NCBI RefSeq assembly: GCF_014773365.1
Contig: NZ_JACWUN010000019.1
Span: 1 to 45,280, forward strand
Direction: 5' to 3'
DNA length: 45,280 nt
Source of the DNA: Pelovirga terrestris
GTDB taxonomy: Bacteria; Desulfobacterota; Desulfuromonadia; Desulfuromonadales; Geopsychrobacteraceae
Both the position numbers and the translations under genes were made by a program. Below the pieces are notes generated by a model that was not told where the DNA came from, did no database searches, and was given only the letters and a program-made list of their open reading frames with translations. Numbering within the stretch: position 1 is the first letter of the stretch; every line of letters begins with the position of its first letter. Shown in pieces: positions 16,761-26,026 of this stretch.

Positions 16761-19463
16761 TCATAACCACCGGCGCGTAAGAAGTTTTTCTGCTTCAACG
16801 ATAAGAAAGACGGCAGCCCCGATTCCCAAAGGAATCAACCAGTGACGTGCCTCCAGAGGGGCTGATCCGAACCATAGCTGCATGATGGGTGCATAAACAA
16901 ATAACAATTGAAAACAGGCCAGAACGGCCACGGCCACCCAGGCCGCGGGATTGGCGATGAGGCGACCTGGCTTCAGGCTGGTGCGTTTAAGGTAGCGACT
17001 GTTGAATAGATAAAAAGCCTGGCCGCAGACCAGGGTATTGACGGCCAGAGTTCGGGCCATGTCGAGGGAGAGATCAAGGCTCCTCTCATAGAGAAAGATA
17101 GCAATTGTAGCACCACCAATGAGGATCGACACAAAGATAATGCGCCAGACAAAAATGCCCCCCAGAATCGAGGTGCCGGGTTGACGTGGTGGACGTTCCA
17201 TCACCCCCGGCTCGGGCGGTTCGAAGGCCAGGGCCAACGCCAGGGTGACGGCGGTCACCATGTTGACCCAGAGAATCTGGACCGGAGTCAGTGGCAGAGC
17301 AATACCCAGAATAATCGCGGTGAGAATAACCAGCCCTTCCGCACCGTTGGTTGGTAGAATAAAAAGAATCGCTTTGCGCAGGTTGTCATAAATAGTTCGC
17401 CCTTCCTCAATCGCCCGCTCAATGGAGGTAAAGTTGTCATCTGCCAGAACAACTTCGGCGGCTTCCTTGGTGGCTTCAGTGCCTTTGATGCCCATGGCAA
17501 TGCCGACATCGGCGCGTTTTAAGGCTGGGGCATCGTTAACCCCATCACCGGTCATCGCGACCACCTCACCATTGGCTTGCAGCGCCTTGACCAGGCGCAG
17601 CTTATGTTCCGGGCTGGTGCGGGCGAAGATATTGTAGTCTTTGGCCAATTGGTGCAATTCCTCGTCCGATGCTTTTTCCAGTTCGGTGCCGGTAATGACT
17701 TGATCCGTTTCGGTGATCCCCATTTCTCGACCGATGGCAACCGCCGTGCCGGCGTGATCGCCGGTAATCATTTTTACCTGAATGCCGGCCTGATGACAGA
17801 TGGCAATGGAGTTGATTGCTTCCGGTCGGGGCGGGTCAATGATACCGACTAGTCCCAAAAAGGTGAGATCGCTGTCAATGTCACTGATGTTCAGGGCGTC
17901 TTGACCCTCCTTGGCCGGGCGCACCGCCGCTGCCAGCACCCGTAGCCCTTGGCTGCTGAGCTTCTCCACATGATCTTCCCAGAAGCTGCGATCAAGGGGC
18001 TCATCGCCGTTGGCCGTGCTGCGCTGAAAGCTTGAACGGTCGAGCAGTTGATCGGGTGCTCCTTTAACGAAGATCATCAATTCCCCATCAGCAACCCGGT
18101 TGAGGGTTGCCATGAACTTGTTATGTGATTCGAAGGGGATGGTGGCAACGCGCTCATAGTGGCTGTCATCAACAGCGGCCTTAGCTGCCAGGGTGCGCAA
18201 GGCGCCCTCCGTAGGTTCACCAGTGACCTGCCACTGCTGGTCCTTTTCGACAATCTCCGAGTCGTTACAGACAGCCATGGTCTCAATCAGATTAAAAACT
18301 TCCGGATGCTCTTTGAAATTCAGCGCTTTATCGCCATGATCCTGGTGGGTGATTATTCCTTCCGGCGCATAACCGGTACCACCGACTTCATAACTGTCGC
18401 CGGCAGTGACCAGATGGCGAGCCGTCATTTCGTTGCGGGTTAATGTGCCGGTCTTATCTGAGCAGATCACCGTAACCGAACCCAGGGTTTCAATGGCACT
18501 GAGTCGGCGGGTAATAGCATTGCGTCGCGCCATGCGTTGTACCCCCAATGCCAGGGTAATGGTAAAGATAGCGGGCAGTCCTTCGGGAATGGCGGCGACA
18601 GCGAAACCGATGGCGGAGAGGAAGAGTTCACCCACTGTATATTCGTGGAAAAACCAGCCGATAAACCACATAACGACCGCCATACCAACAATAACGACCG
18701 ATAGCAGTTTGCCAAAGCTGTTCATCTGGCGGGTCAGGGGCGTGGCAATTTTTTCGACCTCGGCTATCATCGTGTTGATGCGGCCGATCTCAGTGTGGAT
18801 GCCGGTGGCGGTGACGACGCCGATGCCACGACCGGTGGTGATCAAGGTGCCGGAGAAGGCCATACCGTAACGATCACCGATACCGGCGTCGGCAGCAACC
18901 GCTGCGGTGGATTTGTCCGCCGCCATTGATTCACCGGTCAGGGCTGATTCTTCAATCTGCAGATGAGTCGTTTCAATCAGCCGCATATCAGCCGGCACGC
19001 GGTTGCCGGAACGCAGCTTGACGCGGTCGCCGGGAACCAGTTCCTCAGCATTGATTTCCACCCAGCGCCCCTCCCGCAAGACCAGGGCCTGTAACGACAG
19101 CATTTTGCGAATCCCCTCCAGGGCCTCTTCAGCTTTGCCTTCCTGAATGAAACCGATGGCCGCATTGATGATGACCACGGCAAGAATGACGCCGGTATCG
19201 ATCCAGTGACCGAGGAGTGCCGTTAACAGCGCAGCAGCAAGCAGCACGTAGATCAGCAGATTATGAAAGTGTTTGAAAAAACGCTTTAAAATCCCTTCTT
19301 TTTCCGCAGCAGGCAAGCGGTTGTAGCCGACTTTTTCCAACCTTCTCTGGGCTTCGGACTGACTCAGCCCCTTTGTCGGGCTGTCAAGTTGCTTGATGAT
19401 CTGATCCGGGTCGATATGGTGAGGATTATCTGTCTGGTAAAGAGGTTCTTGTGGTGCGGTCAT
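16761..19463 (-). CDS. P2-type cation-transporting ATPase
   Basis: A 900-residue P-type ATPase of the Ca2+/Na+-like P2 group. An N-terminal cation-ATPase domain is followed by the actuator (ALTGES), the transmembrane-4 PEGLP motif, phosphorylation site D336 (SDKTGTLT), the KGAPDQLL nucleotide-binding motif and the TGDGVND hinge. Membrane helix 5 keeps the N-x-x-E pair of calcium site ligands (PTNGAEG), but helix 6 reads WVNMVTAV where SERCA has an aspartate, so the ion cannot be called. AGGAGAG precedes the ATG. It stands alone. The organism also encodes a Kef-type antiporter nearby. Confidence 0.93.
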   Translation of the reverse strand: MTAPQEPLYQTDNPHHIDPDQIIKQLDSPTKGLSQSEAQRRLEKVGYNRLPAAEKEGILKRFFKHFHNLLIYVLLAAALLTALLGHWIDTGVILAVVIINAAIGFIQEGKAEEALEGIRKMLSLQALVLREGRWVEINAEELVPGDRVKLRSGNRVPADMRLIETTHLQIEESALTGESMAADKSTAAVAADAGIGDRYGMAFSGTLITTGRGIGVVTATGIHTEIGRINTMIAEVEKIATPLTRQMNSFGKLLSVVIVGMAVVMWFIGWFFHEYTVGELFLSAIGFAVAAIPEGLPAIFTITLALGVQRMARRNAITRRLSAIETLGSVTVICSDKTGTLTRNEMTARHLVTAGDSYEVGGTGYAPEGIITHQDHGDKALNFKEHPEVFNLIETMAVCNDSEIVEKDQQWQVTGEPTEGALRTLAAKAAVDDSHYERVATIPFESHNKFMATLNRVADGELMIFVKGAPDQLLDRSSFQRSTANGDEPLDRSFWEDHVEKLSSQGLRVLAAAVRPAKEGQDALNISDIDSDLTFLGLVGIIDPPRPEAINSIAICHQAGIQVKMITGDHAGTAVAIGREMGITETDQVITGTELEKASDEELHQLAKDYNIFARTSPEHKLRLVKALQANGEVVAMTGDGVNDAPALKRADVGIAMGIKGTEATKEAAEVVLADDNFTSIERAIEEGRTIYDNLRKAILFILPTNGAEGLVILTAIILGIALPLTPVQILWVNMVTAVTLALALAFEPPEPGVMERPPRQPGTSILGGIFVWRIIFVSILIGGATIAIFLYERSLDLSLDMARTLAVNTLVCGQAFYLFNSRYLKRTSLKPGRLIANPAAWVAVAVLACFQLLFVYAPIMQLWFGSAPLEARHWLIPLGIGAAVFLIVEAEKLLTRRWL

Positions 19464-19774
19464 CGGGGTAGCTCTCCTGCTGAGGTTTGTTGCAGCGGCA
19501 GTGTTGAAAAAAACAAAAAATCATTGCCGTCAGTTGAAAATTCTAACAGGAGAGATCAGCCGGCACAAGGAAGTTGAGCGCTTTATGGTCCTGAAGGTAT
19601 TACAGGATGGTGCAACCATAGTTGCCTTCCTGTTGTCTGGTTGCAGAAATAAATCAATCGCTGCACAGATACTAAAAAACGCAAAAAGGTAGTGACGACA
19701 GGTGTGGGATAACTGCTTTTTGCTTGATGAATATTCAAAAAGTGATGGTTACGATGAATTGTGCGGGTGAAAGA
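19464..19774. other. Intergenic region without a convincing gene
   Basis: This 311-bp stretch lies between the P-type ATPase start and the DUF3750 stop. An imperfect hairpin spans 19602-19633. Short frames on both strands have at best one ribosome-binding-like sequence and no recognisable protein character. The upstream part should hold the ATPase promoter, but no good -35/-10 pair was found. Confidence 0.5.
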
Positions 19775-20308
19775 CTAGTTTACATAGCCGCTACCGATGG
19801 CTGAGAAAGGCAGGCGCACGTCAAGGGCAGGGACTTGAGCTAAAATCCAGCCGGTGAAGGTGTTGCTGTTGGGGCCGGGAAAAACGCGATATTCGTTGGC
19901 CCACGGGTAGTCGTGCGCAGCCGTTTTAATCTGTGCTATCAACGCATCAACCTGGCTGCCACGGAAGTCAGCCAGCAGACGGGGCTTTTTGCCATACCAG
20001 TAGCGATCAGGCACATCAACCTCAACCCGCAGCACCGGCAGACCACGGTTGCCGCGCCAGCCGATGACTTCGTAGACAGTGTAATAGGGCTCGTCGGTAC
20101 CTTTGGTCGCAATCCAGGTATGGACGGCAAACCAGCCCCGCCAACCCCAGGCGCGCGCTGCATAGACCTGAACCACCGCTTCCCGGTTGCGTGCCGGGTC
20201 CGGAGCTATTCCTGCCGGTTCTCGACTGGCAGTGCGCCAATCGCCATCGGAGCAGCCAGTCTGTATCATGAACAGTGCCAGTGTTGACAAAAGAATGAGC
20301 TTCTTCAT
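19775..20308 (-). CDS. DUF3750 family putative lipoprotein
   Basis: A 177-residue protein with an N-terminal export signal ending at QTGC19, a plausible but imperfect lipobox, so probably lipid-anchored. The body matches DUF3750 as remembered: AVHTWIATK, YYTVYEVIGWR, PDRYWYGKKPRLLADFRG, FPGPNSNTFTGWI and a final AIGSGY. These conserved His, Tyr and Asn residues suggest an enzyme, but no activity is established. AAGGA lies about 10 bases before the ATG. It is a single gene; MITE copy C lies upstream of it, between it and the divergent Kef gene. Confidence 0.82.
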   Translation of the reverse strand: MKKLILLSTLALFMIQTGCSDGDWRTASREPAGIAPDPARNREAVVQVYAARAWGWRGWFAVHTWIATKGTDEPYYTVYEVIGWRGNRGLPVLRVEVDVPDRYWYGKKPRLLADFRGSQVDALIAQIKTAAHDYPWANEYRVFPGPNSNTFTGWILAQVPALDVRLPFSAIGSGYVN

Positions 20309-20453
20309 GATAATAATGTCCTTACTTGTTCCAACAAAAACGGGTTGAATAAATTATACTCTCGCATGCTGAAGGTTTTGCTGGCAAGGGTTGGGATGGT
20401 GAAATTACCGACTTACTTTGACAGCGTGAGTTCAGCAGACTATCTTTGATTAC

Positions 20454-20613
20454 GAAAAATTGTATCTGTTCAGCACCGGATCGGGGTCCCGATGTCAAGG
20501 GACGCATTTTCGTCATCCCTGACCGCTTGTTGTCGCCGTCCATGGCGACAAACACCCTTGCCACAGCAACCCCGATCCTGCACAAGGACAGTGGTGAATA
20601 GTTGCGAAAAATT
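20454..20613 (+). mobile_element. MITE-like palindromic element, copy C
   Basis: The element is 20462-20605 (144 bp), with the perfect 8-bp target duplication GAAAAATT at 20454-20461 and 20606-20613. It is almost base-for-base identical to copy B over its length, including the TTGTCGCC/GGCGACAA core hairpin, indicating recent movement. It lies directly upstream of the Kef-type gene, whose start is 36 bp past the duplication. Confidence 0.9.
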
Positions 20614-20649
20614 TAAGTAATGGAATGGATCACATAGAAGGGAAGCTTT

Positions 20650-22617
20650 ATGGGGATTGCCGCTGATATTGTTGTTATTGTGGTCGCCGCATTGATTGGT
20701 GGTTTGATTGCCCAGCGTCTGCGTCAACCGCTGATCCTGGGCTACATCCTGGCCGGGGTGGCGATTGGACCGTTTGCCGGTGGCTTATCCATGTCGGAAG
20801 TCCATGAAATTGAGAAACTCGCGGAAATCGGCGTCGCCTTGTTGCTGTTTGCCCTGGGGCTGGAATTTTCTCTGAAGGAACTCAAGCCGGTTAAGTATGT
20901 GGCGCTGATCGGTGGTCCGATCCAGATTCTGACCACCATCGCTTATGGCTACCTGATTGGTCGTTGGTTCGGTTGGGAGACCGGCCCGTCCTTGTGGATG
21001 GGAGGGCTGATTTCCATTTCCAGCACCATGGTGATTCTCAAGACATTGATGGCCCAGGGAATGATGGGAACCCTGTCGAGTCGGGTGATGATCGGCATTC
21101 TGATCGTTCAGGATCTGGCGGTTGTCCCTCTGCTGATTCTGCTGCCGCAAATCACCAATCCGGCGGCTGGTTTGCCTCTGTTGGGTGGGGCAGTGGTCAA
21201 ATCCATCATTTTTCTGGCTATTATGCTGTTGCTTGGTACCCGCTTGTTACCGTTTCTGCTGATGCGGGTTGCCCGCTGGAACTCCCGTGAACTGTTTCTG
21301 CTGACCATTACCGCCATCGGCCTGGGCATCGGCTATGCCACTTATCTGGTTGGTCTTTCTTTTGCCTTCGGGGCTTTTGTTGCCGGGATGGTGCTGAGTG
21401 AGTCGGACTACGGTCATCAGGCGTTAAGCGACATTATCCCCCTGCGCGATCTGTTTGGTCTGCTGTTTTTTACCTCGGTTGGTATGCTGCTCAATCCCCA
21501 GTTTCTGATTGAACACTGGTTCGGAGTTTTTAAGCTGGTCATGCTGGTATCGGTTGGTAAAGCAGTGATTATGGCCATCATCGCCCGCGCTTTCGGTTAT
21601 GGCAATATTGTGCCGCTGGCGGTGGCTCTGGGGATGTTCCAGGTCGGTGAATTTTCCTTTGTTCTGGGGCAGGTTGGTTATGGAGGTGGTTTTCTGAGTA
21701 TGGAGCAGCATTCATTTTTGCTCTCTGCAACCATCATCAGCATGTTGATGACACCCTTGGTCTCCGGTTTTACCGCCCCCTTGTATCGTTTACAGCAGCG
21801 CCTGTTCAAGCGTGAAAAACTGGAATCTTTCAACCTCCCCCCTGGAGGGTTGCACGGCCATGTCGTGATTGCCGGGAGCGGGCAGGTGGGACAGAGCGTG
21901 GCTCACATCCTGACCAAACTTGACGTGCCTTTTGTCCTGGTCGAGCTTGCCCAGAATTCTATCAAGGAGAGTAAAAAACTGGGGTACCCGGTCATCTTCG
22001 GCGATGCCGGCTCACCGGTAGTGCTGGAAGCGGCCAATATCGCCGCGGCAAAACAGCTGTTGATCACTGTTCCTAATATTGTCACCACCGAGGCGATCGT
22101 TCGTCATGTCCACCTGAATTATCCTGACCTGAGTATGGTGGTCCGGGCTGTGGGGGCAGAACAGATGAAGGCCCTTTATGAAGATGGGGTGTATATGGTT
22201 ATTAATCCGGAATTGGAAGCAGGGCTTGAAATCGCCCGGCAGGCTCTGCTGAATCTACATATTCCGGTACCCTTGATCCAGAAATTTACCGATGATGCGC
22301 GGCGCGAACGCTATTATGGCGACCGTGGTCAGCAGACGGTAGAGCAGGATCTTCATCTGCTCAAACACGCCCGTGATCTGATTGAGCTGACCTGGGAAGA
22401 AATTCAGGAGGAAAGTTTGCTGGTGGGAAAAAGTCTGCGTGAAATCAACCTGCGTCAGCAGACTGGTGCATCGGTGGTCGGGGTTCTGCGAGAAGGGAAC
22501 TTTATCAGCAACCCCTCAGCTGATCTGGTATTTGCGGTCGGCGATCTGGTGGCACTGATCGGCAGCCCCCAGCAGTACCAAGCGGTCAGAGAGAGAATGG
22601 AGCCGTTGCACGGATAG
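20650..22617 (+). CDS. Kef/YbaL-type monovalent cation:proton antiporter (CPA2) with TrkA domains
   Basis: A 655-residue inner-membrane protein. Residues 1-390 form the CPA2 transport domain with about 12 membrane helices, including the family signature [10 protein letters not shown] and the [12 protein letters not shown] stretch with its conserved aspartate. Residues about 405-520 are a TrkA-N/RCK domain with a Rossmann nucleotide-binding start ([14 protein letters not shown]), and about 570-650 a TrkA-C domain. It should exchange K+ or Na+ for H+ under nucleotide or ligand control. GAAGGGAAG precedes the ATG. MITE copies C and D flank the gene on both sides in opposite orientations. Confidence 0.93.
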   Translation: MGIAADIVVIVVAALIGGLIAQRLRQPLILGYILAGVAIGPFAGGLSMSEVHEIEKLAEIGVALLLFALGLEFSLKELKPVKYVALIGGPIQILTTIAYGYLIGRWFGWETGPSLWMGGLISISSTMVILKTLMAQGMMGTLSSRVMIGILIVQDLAVVPLLILLPQITNPAAGLPLLGGAVVKSIIFLAIMLLLGTRLLPFLLMRVARWNSRELFLLTITAIGLGIGYATYLVGLSFAFGAFVAGMVLSESDYGHQALSDIIPLRDLFGLLFFTSVGMLLNPQFLIEHWFGVFKLVMLVSVGKAVIMAIIARAFGYGNIVPLAVALGMFQVGEFSFVLGQVGYGGGFLSMEQHSFLLSATIISMLMTPLVSGFTAPLYRLQQRLFKREKLESFNLPPGGLHGHVVIAGSGQVGQSVAHILTKLDVPFVLVELAQNSIKESKKLGYPVIFGDAGSPVVLEAANIAAAKQLLITVPNIVTTEAIVRHVHLNYPDLSMVVRAVGAEQMKALYEDGVYMVINPELEAGLEIARQALLNLHIPVPLIQKFTDDARRERYYGDRGQQTVEQDLHLLKHARDLIELTWEEIQEESLLVGKSLREINLRQQTGASVVGVLREGNFISNPSADLVFAVGDLVALIGSPQQYQAVRERMEPLHG

Positions 22618-22632
22618 AAAACCGGCCCCCTG

Positions 22633-22803
22633 AACAGGATGTAACTATTCAGCACTGTCCTTGCGCAGGGTCGGGGTTCCTGTGGCAAGGATGTTTGTCG
22701 CCATGGCCGGCGACCACAAGCGGTCAGGGATGACCCCATAGGAAATAATCGCGTCCCTTGACCTCGGATCCGAAGATCCGGTGCTGAACAGATACACCAG
22801 GAT
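22633..22803 (-). mobile_element. MITE-like palindromic element, copy D
   Basis: The element is 22641-22795 (155 bp), inverted relative to copies B and C. Its flanks are AACAGGAT (22633-22640) and ACCAGGAT (22796-22803), a target duplication with one mismatch. One end is GTAACTATTCAGCACTG, the other the complement of GTATCTGTTCAGCACCGG. It is about 11 bp longer than the other copies, with extra bases in the inner arms. It separates the Kef and fetB 3' ends; the right flank touches the fetB stop. Confidence 0.88.
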
Positions 22804-23598
22804 TTACTTCTGGTCTGCAAAAATTTCCTGCTTCAATAGTCCGTCCCTGCCGATATTACCCCTGATGGTCAGAAAAATGGCGAGCAGGACCGTCAGTGCC
22901 GTGCCGGTAAAAATCGCGATCATGATCGCAATCTGATATTTGATGGCTGTCATCGGGTCACCCCCGGCCAGAATCACTCCCGTCATCATCCCCGGCAGGG
23001 CCACCAGTCCAATGGTTGCCATGGCCGCAACGGTGGGAGCCAGAGCGGCATGAAAGGCTTTGCGCACGAAGGGCAGTAGCGCTTCCATCAGTCCGGCGCC
23101 CTGGGCCAGGGCGTGAATATAGGCTTTTTCCTGGCGCCGCAGGCTTTCATAGAAGGTTTGCATGCCAACGATATCAGCACGCAGACAGTTGCCCAGAATC
23201 ATCCCGCTGATCGGGATGACATATTGGGCACCCAGAGCTGCGGAGTTCTGAAATACAAAGAAGACAAAAAATAGCAAGGGCATCAGGGTGCCGACCAGCA
23301 GAGATATAAAGACCCCGCCGGCGACAGCGCGCAAACGCAGGCCGCAACTGCGGACAATGGAGAGGTCAGCTATGACAATCATGACCAACAGCCATAAACC
23401 GGTCAGCAGGATGCTGTTGATTTTGAAAACAACCTGCAGGTAAAAACCGACAAACAGCAACTGCAGGGTCATGCGCACCATGGCAATCAGGGTGTCACTG
23501 ATCATCGGTAGCCGCAGCCACATCATGATCGCCAGTGGGACAATAAACATCAGATAGGCCAGAGCCAGATTAAAAAAGCTGAGTTCACTAATGGTCAT
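22804..23598 (-). CDS. fetB: FetB-type ABC transporter permease (iron export)
   Basis: A 264-residue membrane protein of the UPF0014/FetB family, with about seven hydrophobic segments. Family hallmarks are MWLRLPMISDTLIAMVRMTLQLLFVGFYL, PISGMILGN and the conserved loop ESLRRQEKAYIHALAQGA; the segment LVALPGMMTGVILAGGDP is highly typical. With FetA it forms an exporter linked in E. coli to iron homeostasis under oxidative stress. Its ATG overlaps the fetA stop (ATGA). Downstream lies MITE copy D. The iron link suits this window, which also holds feoB, fur and a DtxR-family gene. Confidence 0.93.
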   Translation of the reverse strand: MTISELSFFNLALAYLMFIVPLAIMMWLRLPMISDTLIAMVRMTLQLLFVGFYLQVVFKINSILLTGLWLLVMIVIADLSIVRSCGLRLRAVAGGVFISLLVGTLMPLLFFVFFVFQNSAALGAQYVIPISGMILGNCLRADIVGMQTFYESLRRQEKAYIHALAQGAGLMEALLPFVRKAFHAALAPTVAAMATIGLVALPGMMTGVILAGGDPMTAIKYQIAIMIAIFTGTALTVLLAIFLTIRGNIGRDGLLKQEIFADQK

Positions 23599-24209
23599 AA
23601 TGGTTCCCGGGTGTGTTGCCGCAGGTCAACCGTCCGGTCAAGGGCGCCGGCCAGAGACGGATCATGGGATATGGCCAGAATTGTCAGTTCTTTCATCTCC
23701 CTCAGCAGCCGGGCGACGCTAAGGGTCGTTTTTTCATCCAGAGCGGAGGTTGGCTCATCGAGTAATAAAATCTCACGCTCAAGGAGCAGGGCGCTGATCA
23801 GGGCGATACGTTGTTTTTCCCCGCCGGAAAGAGTAGTTATCTTTTTTGATCGCAATGAGTCGGGCAGACCTAGTTGGCTCATCAGTTCGGTAATGCGCCG
23901 GGACGTCAGGTGCAGATGGCGGTTTCTTTTATAACTGAACGGGCGCGAAAAGACCGTTTCAACAGAGTCATCACCCAGATCCGGTTCCTGGTCGACGTAG
24001 GCCATGCGGGAGCGTAATTGCCAGGCAGACCGAGATGTCAATTCGTTACCGAATATGCTGATAGATCCTGCACTGATGGGGACAAAGCCCAGCAGGGCGC
24101 GCAGCAGGGTGGACTTACCAAAGCCGGAAGGGGCTTTGATCAGGAGCTTCTCGCCAGGTTCAAGGGTCAGGGACAGGTTTGAGAACAGGGTGGAGCCTGC
24201 AGCCCTCAA
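23595..24209 (-). CDS. fetA: FetA-type ABC transporter ATP-binding protein
   Basis: The ATPase of the FetAB exporter. It has Walker A APSGFGKST, signature LSGGEKQR, Walker B ILLLDEPTSALDE and a switch histidine (AISHD). From the TTG at 24209 it has 204 residues, shorter than the roughly 225 of E. coli FetA. The frame stays open and family-like upstream (INIEKLEL), but from the stop at about 24330 there is no in-frame ATG or GTG. Likely true starts are ATC at 24239, which has AAGGA 7-8 bases upstream, or ATT at 24224. The start given here is therefore a minimum. It is the first gene of fetAB, downstream of the cytochrome terminator. Confidence 0.88.
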   Translation of the reverse strand: MRAAGSTLFSNLSLTLEPGEKLLIKAPSGFGKSTLLRALLGFVPISAGSISIFGNELTSRSAWQLRSRMAYVDQEPDLGDDSVETVFSRPFSYKRNRHLHLTSRRITELMSQLGLPDSLRSKKITTLSGGEKQRIALISALLLEREILLLDEPTSALDEKTTLSVARLLREMKELTILAISHDPSLAGALDRTVDLRQHTREPL

Positions 24210-24321
24210 CTCCAGCTTTTCAATATTGATGGCCTTGATAGCGGGATCCTTATTTGATGGTAGCTGTTTGCCTAACGAAGAGGTGATGGATATTTGAAAA
24301 ACACCTGTTTTTGAATAATAA

Positions 24322-24352
24322 CAGGGGATCGGTCATTTTGACAGATCCCCTG
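24322..24352 (-). terminator. Intrinsic terminator of the cytochrome gene
   Basis: On the minus strand CAGGGGATC-t-GTCA pairs with TGAC-c-GATCCCCTG around a 3-base loop, followed by TTATTATT. It lies 34 bases past the cytochrome stop and separates that gene from fetAB. Confidence 0.8.
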
Positions 24353-24385
24353 CAGGTTATGCTGTAGAGCTGTTATTTTGAAGAA

Positions 24386-25855
24386 TTACTTGGTCCAGGG
24401 GGTTGCTTCAATGGCAACCTTCATCCCCTTGCTTTCGTACTCCGCTTTTTCCCAGGGCCAGATCGCCAGCCAGTCTGCTTCGACATTAGCTTTGCCATCT
24501 TTTTTCAGCGCCCAGTGGTATTTTTCCGGGGGCAAACCAAAAGAGCGGCCCTGGTCATCCAGGTTGAAGATGTGCTGCTTGTTGGCGACGCGGCCACCCT
24601 CGTTGTTCCAGTTGCCGTATTTGTAGCGATCCCAGCCGCTGCGACCATCAAAGGCTTTGAGGACAGCTTCGGCCTGATTGCCGTGGCACTTGGCGCAGAC
24701 TTCAACAGCCGTCTTGTCGAACAACCAGGGGCTTTCCGGATTATTGCCGACATTGTGGGTGGCATGGCAGTCAAAGCAGGCCATCTGGGCGTGGGTGCTG
24801 TGAGAGCCGACAATGGTAGAACTGAGCATCAGGTCCATATCCTGCTGATGGTCACGGCGCCCCTTGCCGTCAATGGAGACCTGACGGTTACCCTTGCCCC
24901 AGGCTGGACGGGTGTATTGCATCACCTCTTCATAGGTGTGTTGCCCCTGGATGAAACCACGGTTGTCGTTGGAGCCCTTACCGTATTTGACGTTGGTTTG
25001 GGCGCGGGTGTGACAGTTGTTACAGGAAACCATGCGCGCAGCCGGATCAGTCAGTTTGGCCGGGTTAACGATATTGGCACTGGAGGGTTTTTTGGCATGG
25101 GCTGCACCCGGGCCGTGACAGGCTTCACAGGAGATATTGGTGGTGACTGCGAACGTATCGCGCAGGTGCTCGCGCTTGCCGGCGATATAGTCATCCTTAG
25201 CCTGATACCAGGCATCCGCATCGAAACCGGTGGTGTGGCAACCGATGCACTGCTCCTGCCAGGAACGCCAGGTGCCATAGTTGTTCTTGTTGATATCGCC
25301 GTCTTTTGGTCTGACTTCAATGAACAGGAATTTATAGCCGGCGCGCTCCTTGTTGCCGGGGTAATCAACCACGGTGGATTTGTCCAGGGTCCAGGAGATA
25401 CCGCGATCCTGGGTCGTGGCCAGCCAGGCCTTGCGCGGGCCGCCGTCATAATACATGGCGTAGCGCTGCTTGCGCTGGCTGCCGATGATCAATTCGACAT
25501 CCTTGAGGGCGACCTTCTCGATGTCGATGTAGTTGGTATTGGCATCTTTGCGATCAAGGATCACGTAGGTATCAAGCTTGTCCCAGTCACGGACGATCCA
25601 GGGGTAGATCTTTTCCTTGCCCCAGGGATAACGCTCATCGGAATAGCTGTTGTAGATTTCCGGGAAGGCTGGGCCCCATTCTGTCTTCATCGTGTGCCAG
25701 CTGGTTGACCAGTCTTTGTGCTCCTGTGCGTGGCACATTTTACAGGTATCCGGACCGGCGTAGCCCTCGGTTTTCCAGCCTTCATACTGGTTGGCAAAGG
25801 CGTTTGCTGTCAGACCCACAAACACCAGGGTCAGACAAAAAATAAATCTTCTCAT
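24386..25855 (-). CDS. Exported hexaheme cytochrome c
   Basis: A 489-residue periplasmic multiheme cytochrome. Residues 1-22 form a signal peptide (ending NAFA). Six CxxCH sites are present: CKMCH, CIGCH, CEACH, CNNCH, CFDCH and CAKCH, with extra histidines available as distal ligands. The first site follows a cytochrome c554-like start (GPDTCKMCHAQEHKDWSTSWH). It is expected to carry electrons in the periplasm; a specific partner or enzyme activity cannot be read. The start at 25855 is fixed by GGAGGTAAG just upstream and the signal peptide. A perfect 7-bp dyad and the two-component operon lie upstream, and that system may control it. Confidence 0.92.
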   Translation of the reverse strand: MRRFIFCLTLVFVGLTANAFANQYEGWKTEGYAGPDTCKMCHAQEHKDWSTSWHTMKTEWGPAFPEIYNSYSDERYPWGKEKIYPWIVRDWDKLDTYVILDRKDANTNYIDIEKVALKDVELIIGSQRKQRYAMYYDGGPRKAWLATTQDRGISWTLDKSTVVDYPGNKERAGYKFLFIEVRPKDGDINKNNYGTWRSWQEQCIGCHTTGFDADAWYQAKDDYIAGKREHLRDTFAVTTNISCEACHGPGAAHAKKPSSANIVNPAKLTDPAARMVSCNNCHTRAQTNVKYGKGSNDNRGFIQGQHTYEEVMQYTRPAWGKGNRQVSIDGKGRRDHQQDMDLMLSSTIVGSHSTHAQMACFDCHATHNVGNNPESPWLFDKTAVEVCAKCHGNQAEAVLKAFDGRSGWDRYKYGNWNNEGGRVANKQHIFNLDDQGRSFGLPPEKYHWALKKDGKANVEADWLAIWPWEKAEYESKGMKVAIEATPWTK

Positions 25856-25979
25856 GTACTTACCTCCATGTGGCAGTTGTTGTGTTGATTCGATGAATAG
25901 ATCATCGGTGATGGTGCCTATCTTAGGAAGGGGTTGCCAGCAAAACCAGATAAAAGTAATCACCAATAGCGGATGACCT

Positions 25980-25997
25980 TGTGAAGAAAACTTCACA
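25980..25997. promoter_or_regulatory. Dyad TGTGAAG-N4-CTTCACA before the cytochrome gene
   Basis: An 18-bp perfect palindrome, 125 bases upstream of the cytochrome start and 30 bases after the response-regulator stop. The half-site TGTGA recalls CRP/FNR-family operators, but the N8 spacing between TGTGA and TCACA is two longer than the usual N6. It could also be an RNA hairpin at the end of the upstream operon. Confidence 0.4.
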
Positions 25998-26026
25998 GGG
26001 GAGTAGCTGGCTGAAATGGTAAGTTT

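Noticed and set aside
24255-24345. A 28-codon leader peptide before fetA
   Set aside because: Its start lies in the loop and arm of the cytochrome terminator, and the apparent ribosome binding site is the stem itself.
24515-25708. A 397-codon open frame on the plus strand opposite the cytochrome gene
   Set aside because: The minus strand encodes a six-heme cytochrome with signal peptide and strong ribosome binding site; the plus frame has no recognisable domain or start signal and arises from codon bias.
25915-25960. Possible sigma-54 promoter (CTGGCA) for the cytochrome gene
   Set aside because: The -12 GC element is absent at the required spacing.
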